This document shows positions 25,601 through 33,577 of a stretch of 64,000 nucleotides of DNA, piece after piece. Every line of letters begins with the position of its first letter. Position 1 is the stretch's first letter. Source of the stretch: Microbacterium soli (GTDB taxonomy: Bacteria > Actinomycetota > Actinomycetes > Actinomycetales > Microbacteriaceae); assembly GCF_039539005.1 (NCBI RefSeq), contig NZ_BAABCP010000001.1:1488001-1552000 (forward strand), in the 5' to 3' direction. Below the pieces are notes generated by a model. That model had not been told where the DNA came from. It was given only the letters and a program-made list of their open reading frames with translations, and did not search any database. A program made the position numbers and the translations under genes.

Positions 25601-25640
25601 CGAAACCCCTCCCGGCTGACGCGAGCCGCGAGGGGTTTCG
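25601..25640 (-). terminator. Terminator hairpin after the ABC exporter operon
   Basis: CGAAACCCCTC (25601-25611) and GAGGGGTTTCG (25630-25640) are perfect complements, extended by an inner CGGCT/AGCCG stem and a 6-base loop. It lies 17 bases after the permease stop codon on the minus strand. The first 15 bases of the repeat unit (25598-25612) are identical to 24775-24789. Confidence 0.6.
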
Positions 25641-25656
25641 ATGAGGAGAGCCGGGG

Positions 25657-26790
25657 TCAGCCGCGCAGAGCCTCGAGGAGTTTGACCCGCGCCCCCATCC
25701 GCAGCAGCGAGTTCTCATAGATCTTCGCTCCCACCAGGATCGCTCCCACGCAGCCGGCGAGCAGGATGATGAGCGACAGCAGCGGCTCCCACCACTGCGC
25801 ATCGCCGACGAACAGGCGCACCGGCATCCCCACCGGAGCGGAGAACGGGACGTACGACAGGATCGTCATCACCACGGGATTGTCGTTGAAGATGATCACG
25901 AGGATGTACGGTGCCATCACGATCATCATCAGCGGCATCGTCGTCGCACCCATGTCCTCCTGACGGGAGACCATCGCGGCGGCGGCGGAGTATAGCGCCG
26001 CGAGCAGGATGAACCCGAACAGGAAGAACACGGCGAACCAGAGCACCGGCGCGCCCAGCCCTGCGAGCACCTCGTTCTGCCCCGTGACGATGAGCCCGAC
26101 GACGGCGATCACCGCCAGCAGCACGATCTGCGCCATCGCGAGGATCGTGTTGCCGAGCACCTTGCCCGCCAGCAGCACACGGGTGGGGATGGCCGAGATC
26201 AGCAGCTCGACCACGCGCGTCTGCTTCTCCTCCACGACGCTCTGCGCGATGGTGGCGCCGAACGTCGAGGCCGCCATGAGGAACACGGCGCCGAAGCCGA
26301 TCGCGACGAGGTAGCGCAGCAGCGGGTCGGTCGTGGCGGGCCGGAGCAGGTCGACCTGCGGCGATTCGGACAGGCCCATCACGAGGCTGCTGGGGGCCTC
26401 GTCGGCGGCGAGGATCACGACGCCGGTCGCCGTTCCCTCGGCCGGCAGCACGGCGGCGGACACGTCGCCGTCGAGCACGAGCCTTTCAGCCGCCGCGCGA
26501 TCGGCGACCTCGGTGACCGTCACGTTCGGCAGCGCGCTGACGACCGATGCCGTCTGCGAGGTCGCCGCGATGGCATCCGGCTCGGCGGTCCTGCTGGAGA
26601 AACCGCCGATGAGCACACCCGCGAGGGCCACCAGCAGCAGGATGCCGGTGGAGATCATGAAGGCCTTGCTGCGCACGCGGGAGGTGATCTCGCGCTCGGC
26701 GACGAGCCAGATGCCGGATGCGGCGGACTGGTCGGTGGGCATCGTCTTCTCCGGGGACGTGCGGGCGGATTCGGTGTCGGCGGTGATCAC
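25657..26790 (-). CDS. ABC-2 type exporter permease (NatB/YhaP-like)
   Basis: A 377-residue membrane protein. A cytoplasmic N-terminus (WLVAEREITSRVRSKAFMIST) leads into helix 1. A roughly 130-residue extracytoplasmic domain follows, then five or six helices at the C-terminus, with the VVEEKQTRVVELLISAIPTRVLLAGKV loop typical of ABC-2 permeases of the NatB type. NatAB-like systems export Na+ or other solutes; several protect against ionophores. GTG 26790 is preceded by GGAGGTC and overlaps the ATPase stop (GTGA), so the two are co-translated. It is followed by a terminator hairpin. Confidence 0.87.
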   Translation of the reverse strand: MITADTESARTSPEKTMPTDQSAASGIWLVAEREITSRVRSKAFMISTGILLLVALAGVLIGGFSSRTAEPDAIAATSQTASVVSALPNVTVTEVADRAAAERLVLDGDVSAAVLPAEGTATGVVILAADEAPSSLVMGLSESPQVDLLRPATTDPLLRYLVAIGFGAVFLMAASTFGATIAQSVVEEKQTRVVELLISAIPTRVLLAGKVLGNTILAMAQIVLLAVIAVVGLIVTGQNEVLAGLGAPVLWFAVFFLFGFILLAALYSAAAAMVSRQEDMGATTMPLMMIVMAPYILVIIFNDNPVVMTILSYVPFSAPVGMPVRLFVGDAQWWEPLLSLIILLAGCVGAILVGAKIYENSLLRMGARVKLLEALRG

Positions 26791-27680
26791 CGGATGACCT
26801 CCTTGAAGATCTGAGCGAGGGAAGGATGCTGTGGTGCGAAGCCGATGACATCGCCGCGGGTGACGGCCTCGCGCAGCACGCGCTGCGCCGTGTCCTGGGT
26901 GTCGGCCTCGAACAGTGCGGAGCCGCCCTCGAAGTCGACCACCGTCACACCCGGCTCGTCGCGCAGCCAGCCGGTGTCGGCGGAGGAGTCGAGCTGGTAC
27001 CGCACGGTGGAGTGCTGGGCGCGCAGCTGCTCGCGGGAGCCGGCGGCGCGGATGGTGCCCGCGGCGATGATGATGAGGTCGTCGCACAGCCGTTCGACCA
27101 CGTCGAGCTGATGCGAGGAGAACAGGATCGACGTGCCCTGTGCGGCCCGGCGCTCGAGCACCTCGGCGACGGTGTCGACGGCCAGCGGGTCCAGCCCCGA
27201 GAACGGCTCGTCGAGGATGAGCACCTCCGGATCGTGCACGAGGGCCGCGGCGATCTGGGCGCGCTGCTGGTTGCCCAGAGAGAGCGACTCGATGGTGTCG
27301 CCGAGCCGTTCGCCCAGTCCCAGCTCCTCCAGCAGCGCGGTGGCGCGCACTGCGGCATCCGTCTTCTCGAACCCATGCAGGCGCGCGAGGTACACGACCT
27401 GCTCGAGCACCTTCATCTTCGGGTACAGGCCGCGCTCCTCGGGCATGTACCCGAAGCGCCGCCGGTCGGCGGTCGTGAGGGAGACGCCGTCGATGCCGAC
27501 CGTGCCGGAATCCGCGGACAGCACGCCGAGGATGATGCGCATCGTCGTGGTCTTGCCCGCCCCGTTGCCGCCGACGAATCCCGTCAGCCGCCCGGGAGCG
27601 ACGTCGAAGCGGATGCCCTCGAGCACCGTCCGTGAGCCGTAGCTCTTGGTGATGCCCTCCAGCTGAAGTGTGCCCGTCAT
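26787..27680 (-). CDS. ABC exporter ATP-binding protein (NatA-like)
   Basis: A 297-residue ATPase with Walker A GGNGAGKTTT, Q-loop GYMPEERGLYP (the PEERGLY variant typical of NatA/YhaQ proteins), signature SLGNQQRAQIAAAL in place of the usual LSGGQ, and Walker B VLILDEPFSGLDP. A C-terminal extension of about 70 residues is common in this branch. ATG 27680 with GGAG 9 bases upstream is preferred to the ATG 15 bases earlier. The pair 26787-27680 and 25657-26790 forms a complete exporter. The two-component genes immediately upstream on the same strand could control it. Confidence 0.9.
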   Translation of the reverse strand: MTGTLQLEGITKSYGSRTVLEGIRFDVAPGRLTGFVGGNGAGKTTTMRIILGVLSADSGTVGIDGVSLTTADRRRFGYMPEERGLYPKMKVLEQVVYLARLHGFEKTDAAVRATALLEELGLGERLGDTIESLSLGNQQRAQIAAALVHDPEVLILDEPFSGLDPLAVDTVAEVLERRAAQGTSILFSSHQLDVVERLCDDLIIIAAGTIRAAGSREQLRAQHSTVRYQLDSSADTGWLRDEPGVTVVDFEGGSALFEADTQDTAQRVLREAVTRGDVIGFAPQHPSLAQIFKEVIR

Positions 27681-27851
27681 GCCGGTCGTCTCCATTCGTT
27701 CGCCCGTTCTCGTTCACCCGTTCTCGGGCCGGTGCGCCGGTGCGCCGCGCGGTCCGTGCCTCCACGCTACGGAGCGGAGCGCCTGTCGACATCCGTCCTG
27801 CGGGGGATCGTCGGGAATCCCCCTCGCGGCGGGTCCACCCTCGCCGCCGTC

Positions 27852-28604
27852 TCAGGCCAGTCCGCGTCGATGCGCGATGACGATGGCCTGCACGCGGTCG
27901 CGCGCACCGAGCTTCTGCAGCACGCGCGACACGTGGGTCTTCACGGTCGCCTCACCGATGAACAGCTCGCGGGCGATCTCGGCGTTGCTCCGAGCGTCCG
28001 CGATGAGCGCCAGCACCTCCGACTCGCGCTCCGTCAGCGCTTCGCTGAGCACCCCCGCATCCCCCCTTCCCGTCGCACTTCCCGTCGCCTTCACACCCTC
28101 CGGACCGACAGGAAGCGCGACGGGAGCAGGAGGCGTGGCCGGTCGGGACGAGGACGACGGGGACGGGGAGGGTGAGGGGGCGGATGCCGCGAAGCGGCCC
28201 AGCACGCGGCGGATGACCTCGGGGGCGAGCACGCCGTCGCCCGCGGCCAGCGCTCGCACGGCGGAGATCAGCTCCTCGGGCCCCGCGTTCTTCAGCAGGA
28301 ACCCGCCTGCACCGGCATCCAGCGCCTGGAACAGGTACTCGTCACGATCGAACGTCGTGACGATGGCGACGGATGCCGTGATCTCCGGGTCCGCGACGAT
28401 GCGCCGCGTCGCCTCGATGCCGTCCATGTCCGGCATCTGCACGTCCATCGTGATGACGTCCGGATGCAGTCGCGCGGCCAGCTCGACACCCTCCGCACCG
28501 GTCGAGGCCTCCCCGACCACCTCGATGTCGGGCTGCGTCGCGAGGATCATGCGGAACCCCGCCCGCAGCATGGCGTGGTCGTCCACGAGCAGCACGCGGA
28601 TCAT
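27852..28604 (-). CDS. NarL/LuxR-family response regulator
   Basis: A 250-residue regulator with a receiver domain (acidic pair Asp8-Asp9, phosphoacceptor Asp54 in VITMDVQMPDMDG, Thr and Lys switch residues in VTTFDRDEY and LLKNAG) and a C-terminal GerE helix-turn-helix (LTERESEVLALIADARSNAEIA). The linker is unusually long (about residues 140-190), with a Pro/Ser repeat (PSPSPSSSS) and a low-complexity PVALPVGPEG stretch; most NarL regulators have about 20-30 residues here. It overlaps the kinase stop by 4 bases (ATGA). Targets are unknown, the ABC exporter downstream being a candidate. Confidence 0.92.
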   Translation of the reverse strand: MIRVLLVDDHAMLRAGFRMILATQPDIEVVGEASTGAEGVELAARLHPDVITMDVQMPDMDGIEATRRIVADPEITASVAIVTTFDRDEYLFQALDAGAGGFLLKNAGPEELISAVRALAAGDGVLAPEVIRRVLGRFAASAPSPSPSPSSSSRPATPPAPVALPVGPEGVKATGSATGRGDAGVLSEALTERESEVLALIADARSNAEIARELFIGEATVKTHVSRVLQKLGARDRVQAIVIAHRRGLA

Positions 28605-29863
28605 CGCACCGCCTCCGCCGTGACCCGCGCGAGCGGCATCCGCACCCGCACGCGGAAACCGCCCTGCGGTCGGGGGCGCAGGTCGATGCTGCCGCCGGAC
28701 GCCAGCGCCCGCTCCCGCATGCCCAGCTGACCCAGGCCGGGGCGCAGCGCACCGAGGAGCCTGCCGGTGTTGACGACCTCTAGCTCCACGGCATCCGTCG
28801 TGTACCGCACCCGCACATCGGCCGTCGCATCGGGCCCCGCGTGCCGGCGGGCGTTGGTGAGCGCCTCCTGCGCGATCCGGTACAGGTTCACCCCGACCGT
28901 GTCCGGCACCGGGATGGGGTCGCCGATCACCGTGTACTCCGTGGGCAGCCCCGCGCCCCGCGACGCGAGCACGAGAGACTCGATGTCGTCGACGGAGAAC
29001 GTCGAGGACGATTCCCCCTCGACGCCGCCGGGCGCCCGAAGCGTCTCCAGCAGCTGTCGGAAGTCGCCGATGGCGTCGCGGGAGGCGCTCTCGATCCCCG
29101 CCAGCGTGCGCTTCGCGGCATCCGGGTCCTGATCGATCATGAGCCGTGCGGCACCGGCCTGCACACCCATCACCGACACGTGGTGCGCGACGACGTCGTG
29201 CAGCTCCCGGGCGATGCGCACACGATCCAGCGCCACGGCCTGCGCGGCGGTCACCTCGCGCTCGGCCTCCAGCTCGCGGGTGCGCTCCTCGAGGGCGAAC
29301 CGCTGCACTGCGGCCGCCCAGGAGCGCTCGCCGAAGTAGTACGCGCCCCCGAAGTACAGGGCGTTCAGCAGCAGCTGGATCATCATCATCGCGACGTACG
29401 GGGAGAACAGCCCCGCGGCGACGTCCGCTCTGCCGGCCTCGCTGATCGCATCCCGGTACATCACGATGATCAGCCACGCGAACATGCCGCAGGTGATGCC
29501 GACGCGCAGGAGCATCGCCGTGCGGCGGTCGCTCATCCGCGCCCCCACCGTGTACAGGGCGATGAACATCGTGATGTTGACGACGTACACCTCGGGCACG
29601 CGCAGCGTCACGCTCGCGAAGAACACCAGCGCGATGAACACCGCGACCTGTGCGGGCCAGCGCCGCCGCACGGCGAGGGGGACGGTGACGGCCGCGACGA
29701 CGAGCAGGGCGGACCACATCGGCGCCTGATCCTCGCCGTACCAGTCGGCGATGGTGGTCAGACCCGCACTGATGACCCCGCCCACGAGCATCCCGGCGGC
29801 CAGCAGCGCGTCCTGCCGCAGCTCGCGCGTGGTCGGCGTGGGTGGATACGGGGAGACCGGCAT
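28601..29863 (-). CDS. Sensor histidine kinase (HisKA_3 type)
   Basis: A 420-residue kinase of the NarL-partner class. The N-terminal half contains about five or six membrane helices with short loops (for example ALLVVAAVTVPLAV and FIALYTVGARM), implying intramembrane or envelope sensing. The dimerisation and phosphoacceptor motif is RIARELHDVVAHHVSVM (His222), and the ATPase end reads GLGQLGMRERALASGGSIDL. ATG 29863 is used because conserved sequence starts soon after; an ATG 12 codons earlier adds unconserved residues. It is coupled to the response regulator. The stimulus is unknown. Confidence 0.9.
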   Translation of the reverse strand: MPVSPYPPTPTTRELRQDALLAAGMLVGGVISAGLTTIADWYGEDQAPMWSALLVVAAVTVPLAVRRRWPAQVAVFIALVFFASVTLRVPEVYVVNITMFIALYTVGARMSDRRTAMLLRVGITCGMFAWLIIVMYRDAISEAGRADVAAGLFSPYVAMMMIQLLLNALYFGGAYYFGERSWAAAVQRFALEERTRELEAEREVTAAQAVALDRVRIARELHDVVAHHVSVMGVQAGAARLMIDQDPDAAKRTLAGIESASRDAIGDFRQLLETLRAPGGVEGESSSTFSVDDIESLVLASRGAGLPTEYTVIGDPIPVPDTVGVNLYRIAQEALTNARRHAGPDATADVRVRYTTDAVELEVVNTGRLLGALRPGLGQLGMRERALASGGSIDLRPRPQGGFRVRVRMPLARVTAEAVR

Positions 29864-30019
29864 CCCCCCACCGTAGGACGGATGCAGGTCGTCGCACATC
29901 CGCCGTCCGGGGGATTCCGAACGGCGGAGGGAAGGGCGGGCGCCGGAGACGGATGCCGTGCGCCGTGCGTCGCAGGGGATCGAGCGGGCACGATCGCGGT
30001 CCGAACGGGTGTCGGATGC

Positions 30020-30913
30020 TCAGCCCTCGAGCATCCGTTCGACGACCTGCGCGACGCCGTCCTCGTCGTTCGACGGAGCGACCTCGTCGGCTGCCCGCCG
30101 GGTCGCATCCACGGCGTTCGCGACCGCGACGCCGTGCCCGGCCCACTCGATCATCTCGAGATCGTTGAGGGCGTCGCCGAAGGCCAGCACCTCGTCGCGC
30201 CCCACACCCAGGTGCGCGCACACCTGCGCGAGGCCGGTCGCCTTCGTGACGCCCTGCGCCATCACCTCGACGAACGGCGCCCCGGACAGGGTCGCCTCGA
30301 AGCCTTCCAGCCCCAGCGACCGCAGGGCGGCGAAGATCTCGGAGACCGGCACGGACGGATGCCGGATCACGAGCTTCAGGCTCGGCGCGGCCAGCACATC
30401 GGCCAGTGGCACGCCGCCCATCGTCTCCGGGCGGCGCTTGTGGTCGCTGACGTCGGCGACGGCGGCGTAGCCCTCCTGCGCGACGAAGCCCTCCCCGGCG
30501 TCCCGCACGCTCGCGAACAGCAGATCCAGGATGATCGCCGTCAGCGCGTCGGCGAGGTCGCGCTGCACGGATGCCGGGATCTCCTCCGCGAACAGGTGCT
30601 CGCCGGTGGCCAGGTGCACCCCGTAGGCGCCGTTGCCGCACAGCGCCCAGTCGTCGAAACCGGCCTGCGCGGCGATGGGGCGCAGGCCGATCGGCTGGCG
30701 CGCGGTCACCGGGACGGTCACGATCCCGGCGTCCCTGGCGGCGTCCAGCGCGGCGCGGGTGCGCGGGGAGACCGTGCCCGCGCGGTTCAGCAGCGTGCCG
30801 TCGAGGTCGGTCGCGATGAGGCGGATGCCGGATGCGGGCGCGGGGCGCACCGGATGCCGAGGGTGCTCCGAATGATCGGGGCGTTCGGGGCGTTCCGGGC
30901 GCGCGGCGGTCAT
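30020..30913 (-). CDS. Cof-type HAD phosphatase
   Basis: A 297-residue haloacid-dehalogenase phosphatase of the Cof/YidA (IIB) subclass. Motif I is IATDLDGTLLN, motif II is the threonine in VPVTARQ, and motif IV is FGDALNDLEMIEWAGHGVAVANA, with a C2 cap between. These enzymes dephosphorylate sugar phosphates, FMN or pyridoxal phosphate, with broad overlap. The N-terminal 28 residues are a Pro/His/Arg-rich tail that is not conserved. The start overlaps the xthA stop (ATGA), so the two form a small operon. Confidence 0.87.
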   Translation of the reverse strand: MTAARPERPERPDHSEHPRHPVRPAPASGIRLIATDLDGTLLNRAGTVSPRTRAALDAARDAGIVTVPVTARQPIGLRPIAAQAGFDDWALCGNGAYGVHLATGEHLFAEEIPASVQRDLADALTAIILDLLFASVRDAGEGFVAQEGYAAVADVSDHKRRPETMGGVPLADVLAAPSLKLVIRHPSVPVSEIFAALRSLGLEGFEATLSGAPFVEVMAQGVTKATGLAQVCAHLGVGRDEVLAFGDALNDLEMIEWAGHGVAVANAVDATRRAADEVAPSNDEDGVAQVVERMLEG

Positions 30914-31755
30914 GCGAAGATCATCGGCAGGTCGTCGTCCTCGTCCGCGGAGTCGAGGGACAGATCGACGACCACCGGCACATGGTCGCTGGGCTGCTCG
31001 CCCTTGCGCTCGTCGCGGTGGATGGTCGCCCCGGTCACGGCATCCGCGAAGGGGCGGGAGCCGAGGATGAAGTCGATGCGGACTCCCTCATCGCGGGGGA
31101 ACTTCAGCCGCTGATAGTCCCAGTACGTGAAACCGGTCGGGATGAGGGGGCGCACGACATCGCTGAGCCCGGCGGACTCCAGGGCGAAGAACGCCGCCCG
31201 CTCCTCGGGGGAGACGTGCGTGGAGCGGCCGACGACGATGTCGGGGTCGCCGTTGTCCTCATCGAAGGGGATGATGTTGAAATCGCCGACGAGGGCCAGG
31301 GGACGCTCCGGGTTCGCGGCGATCTCCGCTGCGGTGGCCGTGCGCAGCGCCCCCAGCCAGCGCAGCTTGTACGCCAGGTGCGGGTCGTCCAGCGCCCGGC
31401 CGTTGGGCACGTATAGGCTCCACACCCGCACCCCGCCGACGGTGGCGCCCAGCGCGCGTGCCTCCAGGGGGGCGTCGGGCCCGTCGTGGCCCTTCGCGAA
31501 GCCCGGCATCCCCTCGAACGCCGTGGTCACGTCGGTGATGGGCTCACGGCTCGCGATCGCCACGCCGTTCCACTGGTTGAGACCGTGCACCTCGACCTGG
31601 TATCCGGCCTCCTCGAACGGCGCGTAGGGGAACTGTTCGGGCTTGCACTTGATCTCCTGGAGGGCGAGCACGTCGATGTCCTCGCGCACGGCGAAGTCGA
31701 CCGCACGCCCCACGCGCGCGCGGATGGAGTTGATGTTCCAGGTGGCCAGACGCAT
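30910..31755 (-). CDS. xthA: Exodeoxyribonuclease III
   Basis: A 281-residue endonuclease/exonuclease/phosphatase protein of the ExoIII type: starts MRLATWNINSIRARVGRAVD, metal-binding glutamate in LALQEIKCKPEQFP, central LYVPNGRALDDPHLAYKL and catalytic LVGDFNIIPFDEDNGDP, then RIDFILGS and a final SDHVPVVVDL. It removes 3'-blocking groups and cuts at abasic sites in base-excision repair. Length is canonical. The final acidic tail (SADEDDDLP) is extra. Confidence 0.94.
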   Translation of the reverse strand: MRLATWNINSIRARVGRAVDFAVREDIDVLALQEIKCKPEQFPYAPFEEAGYQVEVHGLNQWNGVAIASREPITDVTTAFEGMPGFAKGHDGPDAPLEARALGATVGGVRVWSLYVPNGRALDDPHLAYKLRWLGALRTATAAEIAANPERPLALVGDFNIIPFDEDNGDPDIVVGRSTHVSPEERAAFFALESAGLSDVVRPLIPTGFTYWDYQRLKFPRDEGVRIDFILGSRPFADAVTGATIHRDERKGEQPSDHVPVVVDLSLDSADEDDDLPMIFA

Positions 31756-31882
31756 GCGTCCAGCCTATGCGGGGCGGCGGACATGGCTCATCTTCGCCTG
31801 CCGCCCCCGCCCCGTCGCCCTGCCGCCTCCTGCCCTGCCGCCCCGCCGCCCCGCTCTGCCCGCCGAGCCACCACTCAATCAC

Positions 31883-31923
31883 CGAGCCACCATGCGGATG
31901 TCGCGGATTCGCGTGGTGGCTCG
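31883..31923 (-). terminator. Inverted repeat after the PEBP-like gene
   Basis: CGAGCCACCA (31883-31892) and TGGTGGCTCG (31914-31923) are perfect complements around a loop that itself contains CGCG-GATT-CGCG. A direct copy of the left arm is at 31863-31872. It lies 54 bases beyond the stop of the minus-strand PEBP-like gene and upstream of xthA, suggesting a terminator. The rest of the 221-base gap (31756-31976) is C-rich with nothing recognisable. Confidence 0.45.
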
Positions 31924-31976
31924 ACGATTCCCTGGTGGGTCGGGGGAGGGGGTGCGGGTGGCCGGGCGCGGCGAGC

Positions 31977-32513
31977 TCAGCGGTCGGCGGGGTCGCCGGT
32001 GCCGATGAGGATGCCGCGGGCCAGCGTGTGGAAGTGCCGGTTGAACCCCAGCACCGCGGGCGTCGCGCCGATATCCAGATCCAGATGGTCGACGTCGAGC
32101 GCATCGACGACGAAGAAGTACCGGTGCACACCCGTGCCCGCCGGCGGTGCAGCCCCGATGTAGCGCTCCAGCCTCGCCTCGTTGGGCAGCACGGCGCTGC
32201 CCGCGGGCAGGCTCCTCGCCGTGCCGTCACCGGACTCCAGCTCGCGGGTGTCGGCGGGCAGGTCGTAGGCCGCCCAGTGCCAGTAGCCGGACCCGGTCGG
32301 GGCGTCCGGGTCGAAGCACGAGATCGCGAAGCTCAGCGTTCCGGCCGGCGGCTGCGACCACCGCAGGGCCGGATGCCGGTCCTCACCTCCGCGAGCGGAC
32401 GCCCAGGCGAAGTCGGGCAGGGGCCCGCCCGCCGTGAAGTCAGGGCTGGTGAGCTCGAGCGGCGGCACGGGGCGCAGCTCGCCGAGAGCGGCATAGGGAT
32501 CGTATGAGAACAT
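31977..32513 (-). CDS. YbhB/YbcL-family PEBP-like protein
   Basis: A 178-residue phosphatidylethanolamine-binding-like protein of the bacterial YbhB/YbcL type. Family marks are LELTSPDFTAGGPLPDF, the ligand-pocket FDPDAPTGSGYWHWAAYDLP, and the GTGVHRYFFVVDALD stretch. Bacterial members bind small anionic ligands; their physiological role is largely unknown. There is no signal peptide, so it is cytoplasmic. ATG 32513 follows a GGAGGAGG site. The gene is divergent from pyrE. Confidence 0.88.
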   Translation of the reverse strand: MFSYDPYAALGELRPVPPLELTSPDFTAGGPLPDFAWASARGGEDRHPALRWSQPPAGTLSFAISCFDPDAPTGSGYWHWAAYDLPADTRELESGDGTARSLPAGSAVLPNEARLERYIGAAPPAGTGVHRYFFVVDALDVDHLDLDIGATPAVLGFNRHFHTLARGILIGTGDPADR

Positions 32514-32571
32514 GTCTGGCCTCCTCCGCCCACGGTAGCCGCGCGGACGCGGCACGGCCAGCCCCTCGATG

Positions 32572-32600
32572 CCGGGGCGTGAACCGCCCCGGAATACACT
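32572..32600 (+). promoter_or_regulatory. pyrE promoter with palindromic candidate operator
   Basis: CCGGGGCG-TGAAC-CGCCCCGG (32572-32592) is a perfect 8-bp inverted repeat just before a TACACT -10 box (32595-32600). Transcription would start at about the GTG initiator (32608), giving a leaderless mRNA. The repeat covers the spacer and -35 region, so it is more likely a protein-binding site than an RNA terminator. Confidence 0.4.
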
Positions 32601-32607
32601 GGATGCC

Positions 32608-33168
32608 GTGACCGACCTCGCCGCTGACCGCCAGGCCCTGCTCGACCTCATCAAAGCCGAGGCGGTGTTCCACGGCGACTTCACGCTCTCCAGCGGCAAG
32701 AAGGCGACGTACTACGTCGACATGCGCAAGCTCACCCTCGATCACCGCGCGGCCCCCGCGATCGGGCGCATCATGCTCGACCTCATCAAGGAGCACGAGG
32801 TCTCCGCCGTCGGCGGGCTCACCCTCGGCGCCGACCCCATCGCGAACGCCGTGATGCACGCGTCGGTGGCGACCGAGCATCCGCTGGACGCCTTCGTCGT
32901 GCGCAAGGAGCCCAAGGACCACGGCCGCGGCCGCCAGGTGGAGGGTGCCGAGGTGGCCGGCAGGCGCGTGATCGTGCTGGAGGACACCTCCACGACGGGA
33001 CAGTCCGCGCTCAAGGCCGTCGAGGCGCTGCGCCGCGAGGGCGCCGAGGTCATCGCCGTCGCCGTGATCGTCGATCGCAGGACCGGCGCGCAGGCCGCGA
33101 TCGAGGCGGCCGGCCTGCAGTGGCTGGCGGCGTTCGACCTGGACGACCTGGGGCTCGACCCGCAGTAG
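32608..33168 (+). CDS. pyrE: Orotate phosphoribosyltransferase
   Basis: A 186-residue PyrE. The N-terminal GDFTLSSGKKATYYVDMR is the family start, and the PRPP-binding loop is VIVLEDTSTTGQSALKAVEA; the flexible catalytic loop contains RKEPKDHGRGRQVEG. It converts orotate and PRPP to orotidine 5'-phosphate in pyrimidine synthesis. GTG 32608 is only 7 bases beyond a -10-like box, suggesting leaderless translation. It stands apart from other pyr genes, as is common in actinobacteria. Confidence 0.94.
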   Translation: MTDLAADRQALLDLIKAEAVFHGDFTLSSGKKATYYVDMRKLTLDHRAAPAIGRIMLDLIKEHEVSAVGGLTLGADPIANAVMHASVATEHPLDAFVVRKEPKDHGRGRQVEGAEVAGRRVIVLEDTSTTGQSALKAVEALRREGAEVIAVAVIVDRRTGAQAAIEAAGLQWLAAFDLDDLGLDPQ

Positions 33169-33195
33169 CGGGTGCATCCGCCGGCGGCGGACGTA

Positions 33196-33378
33196 TCAGC
33201 GTCGAGGGCCGTGCGGGCCCCGCGGCCCCCGCGGGCGATCGTCGTCATCCCAGGGGCCCTCGTACCACTCGCCCCTGTCGTCGCGCCGCGGCCGCTTGAG
33301 CAGCTGGAGCGTCAGCAGGGTCAGCGCCGACAGGCCGATGACGACCAGCACGAGGAAGAGCAGATCCTGCTGGGTCAT
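33196..33378 (-). CDS. Small single-pass membrane protein
   Basis: A 60-residue protein with one N-terminal transmembrane helix (LLFLVLVVIGLSALTLLTLQ) followed by a charged cytoplasmic tail: a basic KRPRRDDR, an acidic DDDD patch, and a final Arg/Gly/Pro-rich end. ATG 33378 has GAAAGG 6 bases upstream; an ATG two codons earlier would overlap that site. No family is recognised. It is convergent with pyrE and too short for functional inference. The charge pattern suggests a membrane-anchored interaction tail. Confidence 0.6.
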   Translation of the reverse strand: MTQQDLLFLVLVVIGLSALTLLTLQLLKRPRRDDRGEWYEGPWDDDDRPRGPRGPHGPRR

Positions 33379-33577
33379 CGGCATCCTTTCGCGACGCGTC
33401 AAGCCTAGACGGTGCCACCCTCCTGCGCTCGGGTTCTCGGGCTCCTGTTCGGGTGCCCGCGCGGTGATCGCGGGAACCACCGGGATCTCCGTGTTCCCCG
33501 GGATGCGCACGCGGATGACGGACGGGCACACTGGAGTGACCCGCGGTGTCCGCCGCGCCCCGAGCATCGGAGTTCGC

